From: Actinobacteria bacterium UBA4719
GTDB taxonomy: Bacteria > Actinomycetota > Actinomycetes > Actinomycetales > Dermatophilaceae
Assembly (NCBI GenBank): GCA_002404345.1
Contig: DHJN01000048.1
Span: 6,622-16,550 of the forward strand
DNA length: 9,929 bases
Direction of reading: 5' to 3'
Every line of letters begins with the position of its first letter. Positions within the stretch are counted from its first letter, which is position 1. Positions 1-3,921 of this stretch are shown here, in pieces. The position numbers and the translations under genes were made by a program. The notes below the pieces were generated by a model. It searched no databases. It saw nothing but the letters and a program-made list of their open reading frames with translations, and was not told where the DNA came from.

Positions 1-476
1 TTGTTGGCCCACATCACGCTGACCAGCGCGACCGAGTCGGGGTCGGCCTCGATGGCCGCACGCACCGTCTCGGGGTGGACCCGGCCGACCTGGTCGACCT
101 CGAGCCAGGTGACCTTGGCGCCCTCATGCGCTTCGAGGAAGTCGACACAGTCCATCACGGCGTGGTGCTCGACCCCGCTGACCAGAAGTCGCACACGTCG
201 AGGATCCGCGTCCCGTCGGGCCCAGAAGGTGCCCTTGATGGCCAGGTTGTCGGACTCCGTACCACCGGAGGTGAACATCACCTCGGAGGGGCGGGCCCCG
301 ATGGCCAAGGCAATGGCCTCGCGCGACTCCTCAACCACCCGACGGCCGCGACGACCCGACGTGTGCAGGGAGGAGGCGTTGCCGACCGTCGCCATCTGCG
401 CGGTCATCGCCTCGATCACCTCAGGAAGTATCGGCGTGGTCGCCGCATGGTCGAGGTAGACAAAGGAGTCACTCAC
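1..476 (-). CDS. iscS: Cysteine desulfurase (NifS/IscS class), 5' part, truncated by window edge
   Basis: PLP enzyme that takes sulfur from L-cysteine as an enzyme persulfide and passes it to Fe-S cluster assembly or tRNA thiolation in the cytoplasm. The N-terminal 158 residues are visible. Conserved class-V aminotransferase motifs are YLDHAATTP (residues 7-15), GNASSLH (32-38), [14 protein letters not shown] (69-82, PLP phosphate contacts) and GVEHHAVM (101-108; the first His matches the PLP-stacking His104 of E. coli IscS). The sequence stops just before the expected WANNE segment, so the PLP lysine and the persulfide cysteine lie beyond the left edge. The start is GTG at 476; an in-frame TAG twelve bases upstream leaves no earlier start. 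No clear Shine-Dalgarno is present, but TAGACT lies 6 nt upstream. A strong hairpin separates it from etfA. In mycobacteria this gene lies just after fixA-fixB (etfB-etfA) and before the tRNA thiolase gene mnmA, so IscS rather than SufS is favoured by context. Confidence 0.93.
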   Translation of the reverse strand, partial: MSDSFVYLDHAATTPILPEVIEAMTAQMATVGNASSLHTSGRRGRRVVEESREAIALAIGARPSEVMFTSGGTESDNLAIKGTFWARRDADPRRVRLLVSGVEHHAVMDCVDFLEAHEGAKVTWLEVDQVGRVHPETVRAAIEADPDSVALVSVMWAN

Positions 477-482
477 CCACCG

Positions 483-488
483 AGTCTA
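483..488 (-). promoter_or_regulatory. Candidate -10 box (TAGACT) for leaderless cysteine desulfurase transcript
   Basis: TAGACT fits the actinobacterial -10 pattern TANNNT and ends 6 nt before the GTG start, placing transcription initiation at or next to the start codon. No convincing -35 is visible; TTGTCC (509-514) lies 20 nt upstream, which is too far for a standard spacer. Position relative to the upstream hairpin supports an own promoter. This is inferred from sequence only. Confidence 0.5.
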
Positions 489-505
489 CGGGGGAGACCG
501 TCCCT

Positions 506-535
506 GCCGGACAACACGATGCCGGACAGCACGAC
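506..535. repeat. Two tandem 15-bp direct repeats between etfA and cysteine desulfurase gene
   Basis: GCCGGACAACACGAT is followed directly by GCCGGACAGCACGAC; 13 of 15 positions match. The pair abuts the terminator hairpin and lies upstream of the candidate -10 box. It could be a small duplication or two binding sites; nothing further distinguishes these. Confidence 0.6.
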
Positions 536-563
536 GCCCGGCCCCCATCTCGGGGGCCGGGCG
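535..563 (-). terminator. GC-rich hairpin after etfA, probable terminator
   Basis: A perfect 12-bp stem (535-546 pairs with 552-563; arm CGCCCGGCCCCC) encloses a 5-nt loop, ATCTC. It begins about 40 nt past the etfA stop codon and lies before the cysteine desulfurase start. There is no T-tract on either side, as is common for actinobacterial terminators. The stem is long and entirely G/C, so a role in ending or stabilising the etfBA transcript is likely. Confidence 0.75.
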
Positions 564-602
564 GTGCAGGAATGCCGTGTGGTCGTGTGGGGCCCGGCTC
601 GT

Positions 603-1562
603 TCAGCCCTTCGCGGTCTTGACCGCTTCGGTGGCCTGCGGAAGGACCTTGAACAGGTCACCGACGACGCCGAAGTCGACCAGCTCGAAGATGGGGGCCT
701 CGTCGTCCTTGTTGATCGCGATGATCGTCTTGGACGTCTGCATGCCGGCCCGGTGCTGGATCGCGCCGGAGATGCCCGCCGCGACATAGAGCTGCGGGGA
801 GACCTGCTTGCCGGTCTGGCCCACCTGGTTGGTGTGCGGATACCACCCTGCGTCAACGGCAGCCCGCGAAGCTCCGACAGCGGCGCCGAGGGCGTCGGCG
901 AACTCCTCGACCTTGGAGAAGTCACCGGCGGTGCCGCGACCACCGGAGACCACGATCGCGGCCTCGGTCAGCTCGGGACGGCCCGAGGCAGCCCTGGGCT
1001 GACGGTCGGTGATCCGGGCCGCCTTGGCACCCTGCGAGATCGAGACCTCGATGACCTCCTCGACCGCGGCACCCGAAACCGCTTCCGGCGCAGCCGAGTT
1101 CGGCTTGACCGTCACGATTGGCGTGCCCTTGGTGACCGTCGCCTGCACGGTGAAGCCACCCGCGAATACGGACTGGGTCGTGCGCACGGCGCCACCCTCA
1201 CCGGCCTGCACGTCGAAGGCGTCGGTGATCAGACCGGACTCGGTCTTGATCGCCAGGCGTGCCGCGATCTCCTTGCCCTCGGCGGACGAGGAGATCAGGA
1301 CCGCGGCGGGCGCCGCGGAGGCGACGAGCTGCGCGAGCACCTCGGCCTTGGGCGCCACGAGGTAGTCGGTGACATCGGCGGACTCCACCCGGTAGATCTT
1401 CTCGGCGCCGTACTGTGCCAGGGCCTCCTTGGCGGCGTCGAACCCTGCACCAATGAGAACCGCGGACGGCTCGCCGAGGCGGCGGGCGATCGTCAGCAGC
1501 TCGAAAGTGGTCTTGCGGACCGCACCGTCGACGTGGTCGACCAGAACGAGAACTTCAGCCAT
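603..1562 (-). CDS. etfA: Electron transfer flavoprotein alpha subunit (EtfA/FixB)
   Basis: Large, FAD-binding subunit of electron transfer flavoprotein, which takes electrons from acyl-CoA and other dehydrogenases and passes them to ETF:quinone oxidoreductase; cytoplasmic. At 319 residues it has the usual family length. The N-terminal alpha/beta domain (about 1-170) begins [10 protein letters not shown]. The C-terminal FAD domain shows SGGRG (206-210), [10 protein letters not shown] (230-239), QVGQTGK (246-252), the family signature starting [13 protein letters not shown] (258-270) and continuing through AIN (282-284), then FGVVGDL (297-303). All FAD-contact motifs known from human ETF are present. 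Start ATG at 1562 is preceded by AGGAG with 9-nt spacing. etfB lies upstream, separated by 99 bp with four 17-bp repeats; a 12-bp-stem hairpin follows the stop. Confidence 0.97.
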   Translation of the reverse strand: MAEVLVLVDHVDGAVRKTTFELLTIARRLGEPSAVLIGAGFDAAKEALAQYGAEKIYRVESADVTDYLVAPKAEVLAQLVASAAPAAVLISSSAEGKEIAARLAIKTESGLITDAFDVQAGEGGAVRTTQSVFAGGFTVQATVTKGTPIVTVKPNSAAPEAVSGAAVEEVIEVSISQGAKAARITDRQPRAASGRPELTEAAIVVSGGRGTAGDFSKVEEFADALGAAVGASRAAVDAGWYPHTNQVGQTGKQVSPQLYVAAGISGAIQHRAGMQTSKTIIAINKDDEAPIFELVDFGVVGDLFKVLPQATEAVKTAKG

Positions 1563-1571
1563 TGTGCGTAA

Positions 1572-1576
1572 CTCCT
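1572..1576 (-). promoter_or_regulatory. Ribosome binding site of etfA
   Basis: AGGAG lies 9 nt upstream of the ATG at 1562. It supports that start and sits just past the tandem-repeat array, so repeat number would alter the distance from the etfB stop to this site but not its distance from the start codon. Confidence 0.75.
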
Positions 1577-1592
1577 ACGTCTGTCTGTTCGG

Positions 1593-1660
1593 GTGAGCAG
1601 ACTGGTCGGGTGAGCAGACTGTTCGAGTGAGCAGACCGGTCGGATGAGCAGACCGGTCGG
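1593..1660. repeat. Four tandem 17-bp repeats filling the etfB-etfA intergenic region
   Basis: On the plus strand the units are GTGAGCAGACTGGTCGG (1593-1609), GTGAGCAGACTGTTCGA (1610-1626), GTGAGCAGACCGGTCGG (1627-1643) and ATGAGCAGACCGGTCGG (1644-1660). The array abuts the etfB stop codon (1662-1664) and is followed by a decayed part-unit CTGTTCGG (1585-1592). Units 3 and 4 differ at one base and each carries the 8-bp palindrome GACCGGTC; units 1 and 2 have degenerate versions. It is not CRISPR, since there are no spacers. It may be a length-variable spacer, a set of protein-binding sites or structured RNA in the operon message. Confidence 0.93.
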
Positions 1661-1661
1661 G

Positions 1662-2477
1662 TCAGACGAACTTCTGTGCGGACAGGAACTCTGCGAGCTT
1701 GGTGCCGCCGTCACCCTCATCGGTCACGATCTGGCCCTGCGCGCGCGGCGGGCGCTTGGCGAAGGACTCGACCTTGGTCCAGGCCGCGGCCAAGCCCACC
1801 GAGCCGGCGTCCAGGCCAAGATCGGTCAGCGACCAGGTCTCGACCGGCTTCTTCTTGGCGGCCATGATGCCCTTGAAAGACGGGTAGCGCGGCTCGTTGA
1901 TCTGGTCGGTCACCGAGACCAGCGCCGGCAGGGAAGCCGCGATGGTCTCCGAGGCCACATCACCGTCACGACGAATGGTGACGGTGCCACCCTCGACGGT
2001 CAGCTCGGCGGCCAGGGTCACCTGGGGCAGACCCAGACGCTCGGCGAGCATGGCCGGAACGACGCCCATCGTCCCATCGGTGGACGCCATGCCGGTCAGG
2101 ATCAGGTCCGTGCTGTGGAGGCTACCGATCTTCTTGATGGCTTCGGCCAGGATCAGCGAGGTGGCCACGGCGTCGGACCCGTGAATCGCCTCGTCGTTGA
2201 CGTGCACCCCCGCGTGAGCACCCATCTGCAGCGACTTCTTGATGGCATCGGCAGCCTCGTCGGGGCCGACGGTCAGGACCGTGACCCTGCTCTCATCGGC
2301 TCCATCGGCTCCGCCCGCGGCACTCTCGGCCAGCTTGAGGCCGGCCTCGACCGCGTACTCGTCGAGCTCCGAGAGCAGACCGTCAACGCCCAGTCGATCG
2401 GTGGTGTTATCCGACTCGTTGAATGTACGGTCCGACTGGGCGTCGGGCACGTACTTGACACAGACGACGATGTTCAT
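1662..2477 (-). CDS. etfB: Electron transfer flavoprotein beta subunit (EtfB/FixA)
   Basis: Small subunit of the ETF heterodimer; in characterised ETFs it binds AMP and carries the loop that recognises partner dehydrogenases. The 271-residue protein starts MNIVVCVKYVPDAQSDRTF, typical of the family, with the adenine-nucleotide alpha-hydrolase fold through about residue 190. Visible motifs are ELDEYAVEAGLKL (37-49), VLTVGP (67-72), DLILTGMASTDGTMGVVPA (124-142) and NEPRYPSFKGIMAAKKKP (194-211, usual family form). A Gly/Ala/Asp-rich stretch at 53-62 is a surface-loop insertion. ATG at 2477 has AAGAGGA 9 nt upstream. It is the first gene of an etfB-etfA unit, and a 166-bp gap with two hairpins separates it from the hydratase gene, so it may have its own promoter, although I cannot point to a convincing one. 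Confidence 0.97.
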   Translation of the reverse strand: MNIVVCVKYVPDAQSDRTFNESDNTTDRLGVDGLLSELDEYAVEAGLKLAESAAGGADGADESRVTVLTVGPDEAADAIKKSLQMGAHAGVHVNDEAIHGSDAVATSLILAEAIKKIGSLHSTDLILTGMASTDGTMGVVPAMLAERLGLPQVTLAAELTVEGGTVTIRRDGDVASETIAASLPALVSVTDQINEPRYPSFKGIMAAKKKPVETWSLTDLGLDAGSVGLAAAWTKVESFAKRPPRAQGQIVTDEGDGGTKLAEFLSAQKFV

Positions 2478-2486
2478 CGCTGGCGG

Positions 2487-2493
2487 TCCTCTT
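2487..2493 (-). promoter_or_regulatory. Ribosome binding site of etfB
   Basis: AAGAGGA lies 9 nt upstream of the ATG at 2477 and supports that start. Unlike five other genes in the window, etfB has no TANNNT hexamer next to its start and so should have a real 5' leader. Confidence 0.7.
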
Positions 2494-2568
2494 CCGTAGG
2501 GGGTGTGCTTTCGCAGGTGGGGTGCTTATGTTTCGGGACAAGTGTGATTATTGGACATCCTGACAGCC

Positions 2569-2599
2569 CGGACCGCCGGAGCGAAACGCTGGCGGACCG
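2569..2599 (-). terminator. Imperfect hairpin between the enoyl-CoA hydratase gene and etfB
   Basis: CCGCC (2573-2577) pairs with GGCGG (2591-2595) and AGCG (2580-2583) with CGCT (2587-2590) around an AAA loop; a GG bulge (2578-2579) and one A-A mismatch interrupt the stem, which then continues with three more pairs. There is no T-tract. It may terminate the ybjN-hydratase transcript or be a structured element in the etfB leader. The 2478-2568 stretch beyond it holds a comparatively AT-rich patch (2526-2557) without a clear promoter. Confidence 0.45.
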
Positions 2600-2609
2600 T
2601 GATGCTCAG

Positions 2610-2630
2610 CACCCTTCCTTCCCGAGGGTG
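2610..2630 (-). terminator. Short hairpin just after the enoyl-CoA hydratase stop
   Basis: CACCCT (2610-2615) and AGGGTG (2625-2630) form a 6-bp stem with a 9-nt loop, 13 nt past the hydratase stop. It has no T-tract and is weak alone. Together with the larger hairpin at 2569-2599 it marks a probable transcript boundary. Confidence 0.35.
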
Positions 2631-2643
2631 ATCCGAGCCAGAC

Positions 2644-3423
2644 CTAGCGGCCTTCGAACTGCGCCTTGCCCGGACCATGCTCGACGAACGAGGCCATGCC
2701 GATCTCACGGTCACGGGTCGCGAAGACTCCGGCGAACTGCATCCGCTCGATCTCCAGACCCGTCTCGAGATCGACCTCGAGGCCTCGGTCGATGGCCTCC
2801 TTGGCCGCGCGGATGGCGTATGCCGGACCACCCACGTAACGCTCGACGCGTCGACGCGCCGCGGCGTAGACGTCCTCAGGTGCCACGACCTCGTCCACCA
2901 GACCGATCCGCAGGGCCTCCTCGGCCGAGACGAAGCGTCCGGTGAAGATGATGTCCTTGGCGCGGGCGGGACCGATCAGCCGCGACAGTCGTTGGGTGCC
3001 ACCGGCGCCCGGGATGACCCCGAGCAGCACCTCGGGCTGGCCGAGCCTGGCGTTGTCGGCGGCAACCCGGAAGTCGCAGGCCAGGCTGAGCTCACAGCCA
3101 CCGCCGAGCGCGTAGCCGGTGATGGCGGCCACGGTGGGCTTCGGAATCCGGGCGATCGCGGTGAAGGCAGCCTGCAACGCCACGGAGCGGTCGACCATGT
3201 CCGTGTAGGACATGGGCTGCATCTCCTTGATGTCAGCGCCGGCCGCGAAGACCTTCTCGCCGCCGTAGATGATGACCGCTGAGACGTCGCGCCGCGCGGT
3301 CGCCTCGGCGGCGGCGACGGTCAGGGCGTCCTGGATCTCAAAGTTCAGCGCGTTCATAGGCGGTCGATCCAGACGGATGGTGCCGACACCACCCTCGACC
3401 TGGAATCGGACGATGTCGCTCAT
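2644..3423 (-). CDS. Enoyl-CoA hydratase/isomerase family protein (crotonase)
   Basis: Probable enoyl-CoA hydratase, adding water to trans-2-enoyl-CoA in fatty-acid beta-oxidation; cytoplasmic, usually a hexamer. The 259-residue protein is one crotonase domain. The oxyanion-hole elements are AAGADIKEM (60-68) and ALGGGCELSLACD (105-117). Both acid/base glutamates of true hydratases are present: Glu111 in GGGCEL and Glu131 in GQPEVLLGVIPGAGGTQRL (128-146). This argues against isomerase- or decarboxylase-type members, which usually lack one of them. The substrate chain length cannot be read. The ATG at 3423 is preceded by GGAG with 5-nt spacing and overlaps the upstream stop as ATGA, so translation is likely coupled. 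An in-frame start at 3480 exists, but the extra 19 residues are Arg/His/Gly-rich, unlike the family. ETF genes downstream fit a beta-oxidation role. Confidence 0.93.
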   Translation of the reverse strand: MSDIVRFQVEGGVGTIRLDRPPMNALNFEIQDALTVAAAEATARRDVSAVIIYGGEKVFAAGADIKEMQPMSYTDMVDRSVALQAAFTAIARIPKPTVAAITGYALGGGCELSLACDFRVAADNARLGQPEVLLGVIPGAGGTQRLSRLIGPARAKDIIFTGRFVSAEEALRIGLVDEVVAPEDVYAAARRRVERYVGGPAYAIRAAKEAIDRGLEVDLETGLEIERMQFAGVFATRDREIGMASFVEHGPGKAQFEGR

Positions 3424-3887
3424 GACTGCTCCGTTCCGGTGCCCTCGTCCTGCGTGCCGCCCATGATCGTCTCGTGCCACATGTGGACCGCGGACAGGAC
3501 CAGCTGGGTCGTGACCACCAGCAATGCCTTGACGTCAGTCTCCGGTGCGACGACGTGCTCGCCGGTCACGACGAGGGTCCCGTTCGCGATACCGGCCTTG
3601 ACCACATTGAGGCGCAGGGTCAGCTCGTTGCACGCCATGAGCTGGGTCAGGGCGTCCTGCGGCACCTCCGGGCCGACCTGCCACTGCCCGAAGACGCGCA
3701 TGATGGTGAAGTCGCCTTCCATGCAGCGCACGAACAGCTGCTGGTCCTGGACCGTGAAGGCAACGTCGCCGTCCTCGTCGATGTTGGGCTCGAAACCCTC
3801 GTCGATCAAGGCGTCGAGCACACGTCCGCGAAGGGGGTGCGCGCTGGGCGGTGGCGGGAAGTTCGGCAGCGAAGTCGGATCGGTCAT
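3420..3887 (-). CDS. YbjN-domain protein
   Basis: A 155-residue soluble protein matching the actinobacterial YbjN-domain family, whose fold resembles type III secretion chaperones and whose biochemical role is not settled. A Pro-rich N-terminus (NFPPPPSAHPL, 9-19) is followed by the domain: helix RVLDALIDEGFEP (22-34), strand DEDGDVAFTVQDQQLFVRC (37-55), GDFTIMRVFGQW (58-69), and helix-strand LTQLMACNELTLRLNVVKAG (80-99), then TLVVTGEHVV (104-113) and a C-terminal helix (117-140). There is no signal peptide or membrane segment. The ATG at 3887 is chosen because family similarity starts there and a -10-like hexamer lies 6 nt upstream; the extra 25 residues from 3962 would overlap divergent glgX. 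The stop overlaps the hydratase start, so the two proteins are co-expressed, which suggests but does not prove a link to acyl-CoA metabolism. Confidence 0.82.
   Translation of the reverse strand: MTDPTSLPNFPPPPSAHPLRGRVLDALIDEGFEPNIDEDGDVAFTVQDQQLFVRCMEGDFTIMRVFGQWQVGPEVPQDALTQLMACNELTLRLNVVKAGIANGTLVVTGEHVVAPETDVKALLVVTTQLVLSAVHMWHETIMGGTQDEGTGTEQS
3429..3432 (-). promoter_or_regulatory. Ribosome binding site of the enoyl-CoA hydratase gene, within the ybjN-like gene
   Basis: GGAG lies 5 nt before the ATG at 3423, inside the last codons of the upstream gene. With the ATGA overlap it supports this start over the longer in-frame alternative at 3480. Confidence 0.6.
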
Positions 3888-3893
3888 GTGCCT

Positions 3894-3899
3894 AACGTA
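3894..3899 (-). promoter_or_regulatory. Candidate -10 box (TACGTT) for leaderless ybjN-like transcript
   Basis: TACGTT fits TANNNT and ends 6 nt before the ATG at 3887. No Shine-Dalgarno of normal strength is present. A -35 region would fall around 3917-3922, on top of the divergent glgX start; no good -35 match is seen there. Confidence 0.5.
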
Positions 3900-3908
3900 A
3901 CGACTGCC

Positions 3909-3914
3909 TACTCT
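3909..3914 (+). promoter_or_regulatory. Candidate -10 box (TACTCT) for leaderless glgX transcript
   Basis: TACTCT fits TANNNT and ends 7 nt before the glgX ATG at 3922; the bases between (TGCTGCC) contain no Shine-Dalgarno. Its -35 region would fall around 3886-3891, overlapping the first codon of the ybjN-like gene. The two divergent promoters thus overlap. Confidence 0.5.
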
Positions 3915-3921
3915 TGCTGCC

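Noticed and set aside
75..1571. 498-codon open frame on the plus strand
   Set aside because: It runs antisense to etfA and the cysteine desulfurase gene; its product is rich in Asp, Arg and Gly, has no recognisable domain, and it is expected from high-GC codon bias opposite real genes.
1593..1660. CRISPR array
   Set aside because: The 17-bp units are directly adjacent with no spacers, and no cas genes are present.
1644..2945. 433-codon open frame on the plus strand
   Set aside because: Antisense to etfB and part of the hydratase gene, both of which match known families in full; its translation ends in an Arg/Pro-rich tail typical of shadow frames.
3424..3480. Longer N-terminus for the enoyl-CoA hydratase starting at 3480
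   Set aside because: The extra 19 residues are low-complexity Arg/His/Gly and unlike crotonases; the ATG at 3423 has GGAG and the ATGA overlap.
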